Under the pieces are notes generated by a model. That model made no database searches, was not told the DNA's origin, and worked only from the letters and a program-made list of their open reading frames with translations. Made by a program: the position numbers and the translations under genes. Below, piece by piece: positions 47,617 through 59,538 of a DNA stretch of 64,000 nucleotides (the stretch's first letter is position 1; each line of letters begins with the position of its first letter). The DNA is from Pictodentalium vernedei (lineage: Eukaryota; Mollusca; Scaphopoda; Dentaliida; Dentaliidae): positions 365,627,704-365,691,703 of the forward strand of contig CM062297.1 of NCBI GenBank assembly GCA_031216915.1, given 5' to 3'.

Positions 47617-47784
47617 TTAACCCTTTACCCAACATAACAGCCAAAACCAGCCAGCACGATTCACAAAAATCGCCAATCAATTTTTTTAATTTTTGTCACA
47701 AAAACATATGTTATACAAAAAAATAGTTATTCAAGAATTTTGTTTGCATGTGTTGTCTGCTTTTCATGTTAGGTAAAGGGTTAA
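47617..47784. mobile_element. ACCCTTTAC-type MITE, short form
   Basis: 168 bp from TTAACCCTTTACCCAACATA to TGTTAGGTAAAGGGTTAA. The long central hairpin of the 35671 copy is missing. Confidence 0.88.
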
Positions 47785-48093
47785 AGCAGCAAAAATAAAA
47801 ATCTGCCCAATTCACACCCCACCCCACAGGTCTGCCACAGAAGGGGGTGGGGGGGAGGCAATGCTTAAAGTAAGCCAACCCTGCTGAGGTGGATGCTGTG
47901 TACAAATATTAAATTGGCCCTTGAAAGCATAAAGGTTCTAAAGCATTGCTGTTATTACGTTTAGGCCTTCAAAAAAGATTGATATCCATTACCTTTTTTT
48001 TGTTCTCTGAAAGGAAGGTAAAACAAAACAAACACACCTTAATTTTATTTATACTGTGAATGGAATTTTGAATTGTTTTTCACTAATTGTTAG
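47785..48093. other. Unassigned intergenic segment
   Basis: It contains a short G-run near 47843-47857. No gene or repeat family recognised. Confidence 0.4.
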
Positions 48094-48240
48094 CTTAACG
48101 CTTTACCCAACGTAACGGCCAAAACCAGCCAGCGCTATTCTCATCGCCAATTAATTTCTTATCAACCTACCCACAATTGTTTACTACAGGCTTGCACTAC
48201 AGTGGAAGTCCCTAACTCGGATAATATACTCTCTATTTTT

Positions 48241-50254
48241 AGCTCAACTTTGACGAAGTCAAATTTGAGCTATTGTCATGGCCTGTCATCCGTCCGTCCG
48301 TCCGTCCGTCCGTCCATCCGTCCATCTGTCCGTCTGTCAACAATTGGCTATGGCTCGGGCTAGAGGTCGTATTTATGAACCGATCTTTACAAAACTTCTT
48401 GTGTACCTTTGTTATGACCCTGGGACGGGAACGAGTGTTTTTAGGTGTGGTCCGAAATTCAAGATGGCTGCCAGCGGCCATTTTGTACCGATGATGCAAA
48501 AATCAGTTTTTTGTACAGAACTTCTGTACGAAAGTTCTGATTTGAATAAAGTTTTGTATAAATGTTTAGTACCATGGGATACATCACATATAATACGGGT
48601 TTTTTTCTCGTGCGTAAATTATGCAAATTAGACTGACTTTGATTTATTTAGTGTTACTTTCAGAGCTGTAAGTGCCAAGCTGCTATGGCTCGGGCTAGAG
48701 GCCATATTTATGAACCGATCTTTACGAAACTTCTTGGGTACCTTTGTTATGACTGTGGAATGAGAACGAGTGTTTTTGGGTGGGTGCGGTCCGAAATTCA
48801 AGATGGCTGCCAGCTGCCATTTTGTACCGACAATGCAGAAATCTGTTTTTTGTACAGAACTTCCATATGAAATCTCTGATTTGAATAATTTTTTGTATGA
48901 ATGTTTAGTACCATGGGATACATCACATATAATACGGGTTTTTTTCTCGTGTGTAAATTATGCAAATTAGACTAACTTTGATGTTTTTTAGTGTTACTTT
49001 CAGCACTGTAAGTGCAAATGCCAATACGGCTCGGGCTAGAGGCCGTATTTATGAACCGATCTTTACGAAACTTCTGGGGTACCTTTGTTATCACCGTGGG
49101 ACGAGAACGAGTGGTTTGGGGTCCGGTCCAAAATTCAAGATGGCCGATGGCAGCCATTTTGTACGAAATTTGGTGCAATCAGATTTTTGCACAGAACTTC
49201 CTTATGAAAGCACTGATTTGAATAATTTTTTGTATGAATGTTTAGTACCATGGGATGCATCACATATAATACAGGTTTTTTTCTCGTGCAGAAATTATGC
49301 AAATTAGATGAACTTTGATTTTTTCAGTGCTGCTTACACACAGTAAGTACACATGTCAATACGGCTCGGGCTAGAGTCTGTATTTATGAACCGATCTTCA
49401 CGAAACGTCTTGGGTACCTTTGTTATTACCGTGGGGTGAGAATGAGTGTTTTTGGGTGTGGTCCGAAATTCAAGATGGCCACCAGCAGCCATTTTGTACC
49501 AAAATTAGTGCAATCAGTCTTTTGTACAGAACTTCTGTAGGAAAGTTCTGATTTTAATAAATTTTTGTATGAATGTTTAGGAACATGGAATACATCACAT
49601 ATAGTACGGGTTTTTTCTCGTGCAGAAATTATGCAAATTAGATGAACTTTGATTTATTCAGTGCTACTTATACTCTGTAAGTGCACATGTCAATACGGCT
49701 CGGGCTAGAGGCTGTATTTATGAACCGATCTTCACAAAACTTCTTGGGTACCTTTGTTATCACCTTGGGACGAGAACGAGTGTTTCTGGGCACGGTCCAA
49801 AATTCAAGATGGCTGCCAGTGGCCATTTTGTACCGAAATTTGGTCCAATCAGTTTTTTGTCACAACTTCTACGCAGCTCATATTTGTGAATTGATCTTCA
49901 CGAAACTTCTTGGGTACCTTTGTTTTCACCTTGGGACAGGAATGAGTGTGTTTTGGGGTGCCTTTGTTGTCACTGTGCTATGAGAACAAATATTTTGGGG
50001 TTCAGTCAGACCCAGTCTGGGACTCAAAGATTTTTTCTAGTTTAGCATCTGACTGTCACCCACCTTTACAATACTTTACCTATACATTTGTTACAGGCTA
50101 CGGTCAGTATTTATGTACAGACCATTACAATACTTTATATGTACCTTTGTTATCAGGTCATTACCTAGATGTTTGTCATTGCTGTGTCACATACTATACA
50201 TGTACATGTCTTTGTCTTGACAAGTTGAGCTACAGTGTCATTGACACTTTCATT
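48241..50254 (+). mobile_element. HINE-like element, subfamily A, copy A3, 335-bp units
   Basis: The 5' hairpin AGCTCAACTTTGAC-GAA-GTCAAATTTGAGCT is followed by (CCGT)n and about five units of 334-341 bp marked by GGCTCGGGCTAGAG, TTTATGAACCGATCTTTAC and GGTACCTTTGTTAT. The end is AAGTTGAGCT, then AGTGTCATTGACACT and TTTCATT. It lies inside the left terminal repeat of DIRS-B; the right repeat shows the empty site CTATTTTTGTCTTTCCC, so both boundaries are known to within one T. Confidence 0.93.
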
Positions 50255-50879
50255 GTCTTTTCCAAGCAATTTGGGAAAGAAAAATGGTGAAAAAGTGCCA
50301 AGAAAAAATAAGCAAAAACTGGGTCGAGTGCACCTGGCGCAGACCCAGTACGGGATGCTCTCTCCCAAGTACAACTCCACGACTTCCGTTGCCAGTGCGC
50401 ATATATGTCACTAATGAGTCCTTCTTTTTTACGTCCGTCATCTGACGAGATGTTCTTCTGCACTCGAATCAGTGTTCATCCAACTCGTTGATTGTTGTTT
50501 CCTGCTTCATCGTGGATCCAAGTATCCTTTTGTATTCTCAGGAACAGTTTATTTATTACATTCTCTATACAATTATTATCCATAATGTATTTTATATTTT
50601 CTTTCTCCGAGTCGCGCGCGAATTTCGTGTGCCATGCAGTTCTGACTTAATTTATTTTCACAATTATTGTAAATGTTTAAATTGCTCATTTTTCTAATTG
50701 TGTTAGAGTTAGGTGTCAGTGGGGTACCGCTTCTGCAGATTTTTTTCTCTCCTTTGAGAGTGGTCATTCTGTTGTGTGGTTCCCGGTCGACCATCTGGGG
50801 TCTAATTTTCTATCACCTTTCTTTCTTCTTTGGGGGTGTTCTTCTGTTTTCATCTGATTTCACCTTCTTTGCTTCTCTC

Positions 50880-53125
50880 ACCTCTATCATGCCCAGGACT
50901 ATTCCTTGTGGGCAATGTTTGCTTCCAAAGCATGTGGATGATTCACATGCTACATGCTCCTCATGTAATGGGTGTTTGGCCGATCGGCCCTGTGGTCTCT
51001 GCGGATCTTGGTCATCCACTTTCTGGGCGTCAGTGAACCGTGTAGTGTGTTCTCGTGGCTGTACCTCCCACTCCCGCGGGAAAGGAGAATGCGGTCGTTC
51101 GGGGGCTCCCGAGCCGACCATGTCTGGTGAGAGTTATTCCTCCTCTGTGGGGGATGTGCAGTCATTTCCTGTAGTGCATACTGCAGGAGCCGTTGAGTGT
51201 TCTGGTGAAGAGGTGCCTGTTTCCGGGACTGGGGTCCCCCTCCAGTCGACATCTGGTATGTTGATAAGAAATTAATTGGCGATGAGAATAGCGCTGGCTG
51301 GTTTTGGCCGTTACATAGGGTTGTGACTCCTCCTTCGGAGCCGAGTAGGGGTGCTCTCTCCACAATTCCACCAACCTTAACGACTCCCAACGTATCTACT
51401 ATTACTGCTGGTCCGTCTGCTTCGTCGTCAGTTTCAGCCGGCCTCCGCTTTTCCCTGCAGGGGACTGCAGGAATGTCTGGTAGTGTAGACGTGGGATATC
51501 GGTCTCAGCGTTCCCTGACTTCAACTCGGCGAAGTTGGAAAGGGCTGCCGGCCGAACCCTCTACTGTGGTCTCGAGCACCACAGTTGTGTCATTGGATTC
51601 GGATGTTCTTAGTGGGGACACTATGAACTCCGTGGCGTTTCCGTCCACTCATTCTGGATTCACGACCAGTTTTGGGGGACCAAACATCTTTTGTGCAGCC
51701 TGGACCTTCTGACCCACAGAGGTCAGCAGTGACTCTCATGAGTTCTCGCTATGTTGATCCTCGGGGTGCGTCGTACCCCTATACACGTCTGCCTTCAAAC
51801 GTTTCGGCTGCCGCCCGTCATCCCCCGTCAGGTGTTTTGGAGGATCGTGACCCTACGCTGGTTAAGAGGGTCACAGGTGAAACCACTTTGCAGGTTCGTT
51901 CCCCTGTCAAGCCGGCCAGTACGGGAAGTGAGCTTATGGAGGCCCTCTCCTTACTCAGGTTCTGTCGAAGAGCCTTCCCGTTGCTTCCAGCAAGGCAGCG
52001 AGTGGTTTCCAGGCGCCCCTTATGGTGCCGCCTCCCAGGATTGGAAACAGGCCGCTTTCTGATCCCCCAGGTGTTCCGACACCATGGGAGGCATTGGCTG
52101 GTTTGCCCACGATGGGCTATGTGTCTTCCGACTCAGGGGAGGAGTCAGACATGCTTGATGTCGAGAGCCAGCAGTCTTCGGACTTGGGGGCAGCTCTTGA
52201 TTTTGCATTTGGGTTCCTTCCAGATCTCAAACCATCAAACCAGCCGACAGTGTCAGCCAGGCCGCGATCATCGGTCGCTCGCCTACAGCCTATGGAGCAA
52301 CCTGCTTCTGGGCGCCTTCGACTGTGCCAGTCGGTACAGGTGGTTGATGCATTTTCAGCATTGGACTCTAAGCTGAGTTCCAAGGCTATGAAGGCTCCGT
52401 TCTTCACCAGGGTTGACACCTTTTTGCCTCCTGTGCGTTATCGTTCCTACGATTCCACCAATCTGTCAGTCTGCCAGACTTTGACGGTTCTGGATCAGGA
52501 CTCCATTTCCCTCGGGCTTTCCAAGCCCAAGTCTGCCGTCATTCCAATGACGACTCTGGAGTCCACGTTGGGCTTATCGAGAGGGTTGGCATGCTTTCTC
52601 TCTCAGATCACGTTGTCTCGGCTTTAGCTGCTTATCTGCCTCCAGATAAGTTTGACGAGGTACAGGCTCCTTTGCGTGTGCTGTCCAAGGCACTCATGCA
52701 TCTTACTCACACGCATGTCTGTAACACGGCTAATGTGGAATTAGTTCAAAGGAACTCTGTGCTGGACACAGGTCGATCCTTTCCTGAGGAGCAGCGTGCT
52801 GCTCTTCAATCTGCTTCTTTGGCAGGTCCGCAACTTTTCCATGGTTCCGTGTCGACGGTCCAGGATGACGTCCTACATCATTCCAAAGATCAGCTGCTGT
52901 TTCGCCAACTTGATCAGCCTTCTAGGGGAGGCAGAGGCCATTCCAAGCCTAACAAGTACCCTCCTGCTTCCTCTGTGAAGCAAAAGGCTGATCGTTCTGC
53001 CACCGCTTCTACTTCTTACTCAAGGGGTAAGGGTAAGTGTCGGCAGACTAGAGGGAAGTCTCAGGATTCTTCATTCAGTAGAGGAGGTGGTTTCTCCTCT
53101 CGCAGGCCTTGTCGGGGCATGAAAT
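50880..53125 (+). pseudogene. DIRS-B gag-like region (fossil)
   Basis: The N-terminal part has a Cys-rich stretch (CGQCLLPKHVDDSHATC); the rest is Ser/Pro-rich and ends in the basic SYSRGKGKCRQTRGK segment. It matches DIRS-A over most of its length and holds the 55-bp inverted piece entered at 51260. Broken. Confidence 0.78.
51260..51314 (-). repeat. 55-bp inverted copy of the DIRS-B left junction
   Basis: It is identical, 55 of 55 bases, to the inverse of 48112-48166, which spans MITE flank and the first bases of DIRS-B. DIRS-A has no counterpart at this place. Confidence 0.95.
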
Positions 53126-53209
53126 GAAGGTCCTCACCTCGACTTGTCCCAGATTGGAGGAAGGTAGCAGAGTTTGAAGACCATTGGGCCACCATCACAT
53201 CCGATCCAT

Positions 53210-54960
53210 GGGTGTTAGATGTTCGGTCTGGGCTGCGAATATCCTTCCGAAGGCACCCCACTCTGTCCAGGGTGCCTCTTCCAACCACAGTTCCTAAAGA
53301 CGTTTTACATCGGGAACTTTTGTCCACGGAGATAGACAATCTCCTGGCCAAGGGGGCGATTGAGGTCGTCAAGAACATTCAGTCAGTGGGGTTCTATTCC
53401 CGCCTGTTCTTGGTGCCGAAGAAGGACGGCCGACTCCACCCGGGTATCGATCTGAATATCCTGAACCAGTCTATCATTGCTCCCAAGTTCAGCATGGAGA
53501 CTTTCAAGTCAGTCTGCCGTTCAATTCACCAGGGAGATTTCGCTTCCAGCATTGACCTGCGAGACGCTTACTTTCACGTTCCGATGCATCGAGCATCATG
53601 GAAGTATCTCAGGTTCGCTTTTCTGGGGCAAGTTTACCAGTTCAAGGCCATGCCTTTCGGCTTCAGCCTGGCTCCTTGGGCCTTCACCAGACTGATGTTG
53701 CATGTGATAGCTTTCCATCGCACACAGTCCAGGGTGACTACTTCGGCATATCTGGACGATATCCTCCAGAGGCATTCCAATGCTGCCTTACTGGAGTCGG
53801 ATGTTGCCACTCTGTTGAGCTTTCAGGTCGCTAGGATTCAGAGTCAACGAGGAGAAGTCGGACCTGGTCCCTTCTCAGTCGTTTTGTCACCTGGGGATGG
53901 CTTTCCGCACCCAATTCAATTTGGTAGCGGTTCCCCGGGCCAAAGGTTGTGATTCTCTCAGCTTTTGCTCTGACTCTGTCCCAGTCCACATCCTCGACAG
54001 CACGGAGTATTCTCCGGCTGATCGGTCTCTGCGGTTCGGTGACGGATCTCATTCCCCTAGGTCGTCTGCATGTCAGACCTCTCCAACACTTTCTGCTCAG
54101 TCGTTGGAGGCCGAATGTAGATTCTGTGGATCTGGTGCTTCAGTTTCCGGAATCTCTTTATCCTCACCTTCTCCCCTGGATGGATGTCCAGTGGCTTACG
54201 CAGGGTGTTCCGTTGGACTTACCCACATCCCATCGCGTTCTAACGGCAGATCCCAGCAATCTCGGATGGGGTGCGACGTTGAATCCTCTAGGTCTTTCCC
54301 TTCTCGGAATGTGGGACCAGGATCAGGCAGCTCTACACATCAACCAGAAGGAGCTTCTTGCTCTTCTTCTGAGTTTCAGGCAGTGGATCCCTCACCTGTC
54401 AAATCGCCAGGTCCTTCTGTTGTCCGACAATTCGACAGTGGTTGCTTACATTCGAAACCAGGACGGCACGCACTCGGTTCCAATGTACGAATTGGCTGGG
54501 GATCTCCTACTGCTCGCTCAGGTTGTCCATGCCGGGGTGTTTGTTCATCACATTCCCAGTTGTCTGAACGTCCTAGCCAACTCCCTGTCCCGACGGGGCA
54601 GGGTCATTTCCACCGAGTGGATGCTCCACAGGGCAGTGTTCCAGTCTCTTTGCGATCTCTGGTGGCTTCCCCACATCGATCTCTTTGCGGCTCGTTGCAA
54701 CCATCAGGTGGACACTTTCGTGTCCCTGTGTCCAGATCCTCTGGCTTTTGCTGTGGACGCTCTGTCACTCGATTGGAACGGTCTAGTCGGCTACGCCTTC
54801 CCGTCGGCTCCGATTCTGCCTCAGGTTCTAGCCAAAATTCGAACCTGCAGTTGTCAAATCATTCTGATTGCTCCCCTGTCGCCTCAGCGTGTGTGGATCA
54901 ATCAGCTCCGCTCGCTGATGGCGGCGGTTCTGGCCCGTCTCCCCGTCTCCTTCTTTGCCA
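53210..54960 (+). pseudogene. DIRS-B reverse transcriptase and RNase H (fossil)
   Basis: RT blocks YSRLFLVPKKDGRL, SIDLRDAYFHVP, MPFGFSLAPWAFTRL and TSAYLDDILQ are present. RNase H blocks LALLLSFRQWIPHLSN, SDNSTVVAYIR and LNVLANSLSRRG follow, then HIDLFAARCNHQ. Typical of DIRS polyproteins. Broken. Confidence 0.9.
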
Positions 54961-55059
54961 AGGTCACCCAATGATGTTTCACGTCGACCCGACTTCATTG
55001 TGCCTTCACGCATATCTTTTGTCAGGTCCTGTCTCCTCTGTAGAGGTTTTTCGAGATGA

Positions 55060-56095
55060 GCAGTGGAGTGCATTTCTTCTTCAAGGAGGCACTCCACTGG
55101 TTTAGCTTATGCAGCTAAGTGGAAGGTCTTCTGTCAATGGTGTGCTGATCACTCCGTTGATTATGCCAATCCTTCGATTTCACAGATTGCAGAGTTTCTG
55201 GTATATCTGTTTGATTCTCGGGGTCTCCAGCCTGTTACCATCAAGGGTTACAGGTCCATGCTTTCAGAGACTTTTTCTTATGAGGGGAAGCGTTGTATCG
55301 ACACTAATCCTTACCTCTCCAAGCTTGTTCGGCACTTTTCTTTGAAAAGGCCTCGGACTTGGCAGCTTACCCCATGATGCACGATGGAATCTTTCGTGGG
55401 TGCTGCTTTGCTTGGGGTGGGGGGGAAGGGGAGGGGGTGCCATTCAAACCTTTATCCCAGGTGGATATGCGTTTTCTCACATATAAGACGGCTTTTCTGA
55501 TGGCTTTTGCTTCTGCTAGACGGGTTAGTGAGCTTCACGCCCTCTCGGTTGATCCGGCCTTTTTTAGGAGCTCTCCCAACAGTGTTACTTTTACCACTGA
55601 TTGCTCTTTTCTGGCCAAAAATCAGTTACCAGATACTACTCCTCCTCCTATCTGTATCAGGGCTCTTCCTTCTGTTGAGGGTAATCGCCCTTTACTCTGT
55701 CCGATCAGTGCTATTTGCATTTATCTCAATCGGACACAATTCATATGGAAAGGCAGGAAACTTTTTTTTCTGTCTCTTATTCCTAGTCGACAAAAGATCT
55801 CTCCTCAATCCATTTCTCGATGGATTTGTCTTGCTATTCGTACGGCTTACGGTCATTTAGCAGCTGGCGATTGTATTACCAATCGTATTTCTGCCCACGA
55901 GGTGCATGCATTGTCTACTTCTTGGGCTTATTCTAACACCGTCAAGTTGTCGGATGTTATGCAGGCAGCCAGCTGGAGAAATGCCTCTACTTTCTCCACC
56001 TTCTATCTGCGTCAGTTGCAGGAGCAGACGGAGGACCTTTTTGCCTTGGGTCCTCTTTCTTCTGCTCAGGCTGTTGTCTGCCCTAGCCATTAGGC
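55060..56095 (+). pseudogene. DIRS-B tyrosine recombinase (fossil)
   Basis: An N-terminal core-binding region (YAAKWKVFCQWCADHSV, IKGYRSMLS) is followed by a catalytic region with SARRVSELHALSVD, SAHEVHALSTSWAYSN and QAASWRNASTFSTFYLR, the usual blocks of DIRS recombinases, which integrate the circular DNA. Broken. Confidence 0.88.
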
Positions 56096-56308
56096 TTCTT
56101 GAAGGTCAGTTTCAGCCTTGTGCTGTTACTGCCCTTTTCTGTCTGTGTGTCACACAGACCCATATGTCTCCTTTCATTGTCTTTTATTAATGATTGTGAT
56201 GCTATGGTTGATAAGCCTCGGAACTTCTTCTGCTTCATGGTTCCAGTGCACTGGGGTTATGTGTGGGTTGGTTATGCGATTCCCTCCAGCTTAATGTCTA
56301 TTCAGCCT

Positions 56309-56395
56309 GTAGTAAACAATTGTGGGTAGGTTGATAAGAAATTTAAATTTTATAGTAAATTTCCTTTCTTATTATACCTACCACAATTGTTTACA
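56309..56395 (+). repeat. DIRS-B internal complementary region
   Basis: CAATTGTGGGTAGGTTGATA is the inverse of its own left end and ATACCTACCACAATTGT the inverse of its own right end. Confidence 0.92.
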
Positions 56396-56477
56396 TGGAG
56401 GCCCTCCCGTCTTCTTATACGGGTAAGAATCCTTCCGCCCCGCTGATCACATAACTCTAATGTTGGCAGATTCAAAA

Positions 56478-56756
56478 AGAATGAGTCATTAGCGACGTAT
56501 ATGCGCACTGGCAATGGAAGTCTTGGAGTTGTACTTGGGAGAGAGCGTCCCGTACTGGGTCTGTGCCAGTTGCACTCGACCCAGTTTTGGCTTATTTTTT
56601 CTTGGTGCTTTTGCACCACTTTTCTTTCCCATATTGCTTGGGAAAGACAAAAATAGAGAGTATATTATCCGAGTTAGGGACTTCCACTGTAGTGCAAGCC
56701 TGTAGTAAACAATTGTGGTAGGTATAATAAGAAAGGAAATTTACTATAAAATTTAA
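56478..56756 (+). repeat. DIRS-B right inverted terminal repeat
   Basis: It is the inverse of 48161-48240 joined to 50255-50425, and ends ACTATAAAATTTAAATTT. It is uninterrupted, so it gives the empty site for the tandem-core insertion in the left repeat. Confidence 0.9.
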
Positions 56757-56928
56757 ATTTTCATTATTTGTCTCAAAAACATACGTTGTGACCCCTCATT
56801 GGAACGAGCTCGTTCCAATGTGGGGTCATATCCTATGTTTTTGAGACAAGAAAATGAAAAAAATATTGATTCAAGAATTTTTTTTGCAAGTGTTGTCTGC
56901 TTTTCATGTTAGGTAAAGGGTTTACTTG

Positions 56929-57913
56929 ACAAAGTCAAGAAAAGCTGTTGCCATCCCGCATGTGGAAGTCTTTGAGTGTGTTAGTCTGTGATTCTGTTCA
57001 CATTTTCTTTAGCATAGGCTACACCCCATAGTTCTTGTCTGATCATCACGAAATTTCATATGCAGGTTCAAGGTCGAGTTGAGAATATCCCATTTTGGAT
57101 TGTGATTGGTCGTGACATCTGCATAGGCCAAAAACCCTGAAAACCTTTAGCACAGTCTACAGGCCGTATTTATGATGTGATTTCATTGTAACTTCGTAGG
57201 ATTACTCCATACAACATCTGGATGAGACATTTTGATTGGGTTCAGTCAACCATGATGGCCGCAGGGGTATGTTACCTAGATTCCTTTGGCATAGTCCACA
57301 GATTGCATTTATGAAGGGATTTCATCGTAAATTGGAGGGATGACACTGTATAATGTTAAGATGAGAATGTCATATTTTGGCTGTGATCAGTCAACCATGA
57401 TGGCCACACAGCCACATGACCTAGATTTGTTGAGCACAGTCTACAGTACATATTCATGAAGCGATTTCATTGTAACTTGGTAGGATAACTCGGTATGATA
57501 TCTAGATGAGACTGTCCTATTTTGGTGTCAGTTTTCAACCATGACCGTCAGACTCGCATGTGACCTAGATTCCTTTAGCAAAGTCTATGGGTCGAGTCAT
57601 ATTTATGAAGGGATTGCATTGTAACTTGGTAGGATGACTCGTTTTGGAATGATTTCACTGTATCTTGGTAACTTTGGTTGACATACGTTAACTGTTAGGG
57701 TCACATGAACCCAGGTCTTAATTCTTTAGTACAGTCTACACCTCAAATTCTTCTTGTTGAAAACATAGCGTGTGGTGTGCAGAACTTAACATATCCTCAA
57801 TTATCTCAATTCTTGTCTCATTTCATATTCCTTTCATAAACATTGAACATTATCCTTTTCATTATACACTACACACAGTCAAGTTAAGCTGCAATGTCAC
57901 TGACACTTTCATT
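56929..57913 (+). mobile_element. HINE-like element, subfamily A, copy A4
   Basis: The 5' hairpin TTTACTTGAC-AAA-GTCAAGAAAAGCT lacks its first bases where it meets the MITE end. The core has about four units of about 150 bp marked by TATTTATGAAGGGATT and TTTCATTGTAACTTGG. It ends GTCAAGTTAAGCT, AATGTCACTGACACT and TTTCATT. It is a longer relative of A1. Confidence 0.8.
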
Positions 57914-58015
57914 AACAAAAAGGATGTTAACTGGTTGAGTGCTGGAATTTATTCTGAAGATCATGAAGTGCACTTTCTGGTTATAAATTTTTTTAAATTT
58001 TTTACTGAGTAAGTT

Positions 58016-58735
58016 CCCAATCACACTTGGGCTTACGATTGTATAGGATTATCTCCAACCTGGATGGGTTTTTGATGGGGCACAATCATGACGATTGCCT
58101 CTGATTTCAGCCCCAAAATTTTGTTGCAGCCACACTATATGACAGGTCTCCAATGATTGTACAACAAGTCTGGGGTAATCGTACGACAGTTGTAAGACGC
58201 ATGATTATAGTATGACCACTGATGTCCTCTGAGAATTACCTATGACTTGTGTGATTAACAAAGACTTGTGGTGACTTGTCATATGACCAACATAAGATAA
58301 TGTAAGATTATCAACGATTAATGAAGTTCAACTAAAATTATAATACGGCGATCGTCAAACCTTCTAAGATTTTTCTACGATCATACACTGCTCCATGGAA
58401 CTTGTCAGTGTTCTGTTGGCTGCTTTCGATTGTTGAAGCTTGTGTAAGACTGTTGGATAACAATCACACGACAACCTCAGACCGATTAAAGATAACTTAA
58501 GATAAGTTAGGATTGTTGGCGACAAAATTAGTTGTAGCAAGGTTTTTGTGCATGCTCAAGAACTGGCCACGATTAATACCTCTTGTATGACTGCAAAAGA
58601 TTCTTCAAGACTTCCAGAGATTACAGAAGATTATCCATGACTGTCGCACAACTTGTTAAAGATTGCTCACAACATTGTGGTCAGAGATAATCTTATCCTG
58701 TCTTATCCTATCATAAGCCCTAGTGTGACTGGGGC
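58016..58735. mobile_element. Inverted-repeat DNA element, 720 bp
   Basis: CCCAATCACACTTGGGCTTA on the left and TAAGCCCTAGTGTGACTGGG on the right are inverse copies over about 30 bp. The interior is filled with short motifs such as GATTATC, ACGACA and AAGACTTG in both directions. No transposase is seen and the superfamily is not assigned. Confidence 0.7.
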
Positions 58736-58976
58736 TTAATTAACCCTGTACACTGTACAACCTTAATGTAAATCTCTATATTAACTCTTTGCCTAATGTA
58801 ATGGTCAAAATGAGTCAGTACTATTCTCAAAAAGCATTCAAACTCAGCTTATGACCACTCATTGGAGTGGAATGTGAAAAATGTTTTTTTTTAATGAATT
58901 CCAAAAATGAAATGAATTTCAATTAATAGCGTGTTTCATTTAATTTTCAATTTTCTGTTAATACCTTGTTGTAGAC
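58736..58976. other. Unassigned with ACCCTTTAC-type MITE fragment
   Basis: TTAACTCTTTGCCTAATGTA through TATGACCACTCATTGG (about 58782-58875) is the left part of an old copy of this MITE family. The rest is A+T-rich. Confidence 0.5.
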
Positions 58977-59238
58977 AAGCCTGAAAATAAGGAACCTGTC
59001 ATTTGCAGAATGAGGTTCCCAAAGGGTGAATTTGCTGATGCTGTCCCATACAATGTGCTAGACTCCTCCAATTTATTCTCTGGATACTACTTTCTGCTTA
59101 GGCCTGTGAACTTGATTCAGATTGAGGTTCACAGAGGGTAAATTTAGTAATGCTACCCTACTGTGCAGGGTAGTATCACTACATTCACCCACTGGGGATC
59201 TCATTATGCAGATGACAGACTGCTTTTTTCCAGGCTTG
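58977..59238 (-). mobile_element. GAAAATAAGC-type MITE, copy 2
   Basis: The ends AAGCCTGAAAATAAGG and AGACTGCTTTTTTCCAGGCTT match copy 1 at 43269-43510. The centre, GAGGTTCACAGAGGG, reads as the inverse of copy 1. Confidence 0.8.
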
Positions 59239-59538
59239 GTTGAAGGTAAGCTGTGTAAAGGGTATTAAATTTTGCTGTTGAGCTGAGCTGTATCATATAA
59301 TACCATGACAGTTCATCCAACAAAGCCTCAGTTTTCTGCTCTTTTTTCAGCTACTGAAATATTGAAATGATTTTTTGTTTGTAGCTTCCTTATGAACACA
59401 TGCAGATCAAGTTTCAATTCCATTCTCCTCATATGATTTATTACAGAGTTATTGACATTTTCAACTTATAAATTAGACAGTTATAACAGACTTTCTGCAC
59501 TTTTCTTCACTAATGTTAGTAATACATGAATGATTTTT
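59239..59538. other. Unassigned, with a block repeated at 61360
   Basis: TGAAATATTGAAATGATTTT followed by GTAGCTTCCTTATGA (near 59355-59400) recurs in diverged form near 61360-61405. Old repeat of unknown type. Confidence 0.45.

Larger units (their letters stand above)
48157..56756 (+). mobile_element. DIRS-like retroelement, DIRS-B (broken)
   Basis: It has the same order as DIRS-A: left terminal repeat (split by a tandem-core element), gag-like region, RT with RNase H, tyrosine recombinase, internal complementary region (56309-56395) and right terminal repeat. It is about 6.5 kb without the main insertion. It is related to DIRS-A but has distinct terminal repeats, so it is a different subfamily. 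The copy is broken, with about half a dozen breaks, yet its regions are well preserved, suggesting a fairly young insertion. Confidence 0.92.
48094..56928. mobile_element. ACCCTTTAC-type MITE split by DIRS-B
   Basis: The left piece 48094-48156 (TTAACGCTTTACCCAACGTA through the CGCCAATTAATTT block) and the right piece 56757-56928 (CATTATTTGTCTCAAAAACA through GGTAAAGGGTTTA) together match the complete MITE at 35671-35920. The target lay in its A+T-rich left arm. No clear target duplication is seen, as expected for DIRS. Confidence 0.88.
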
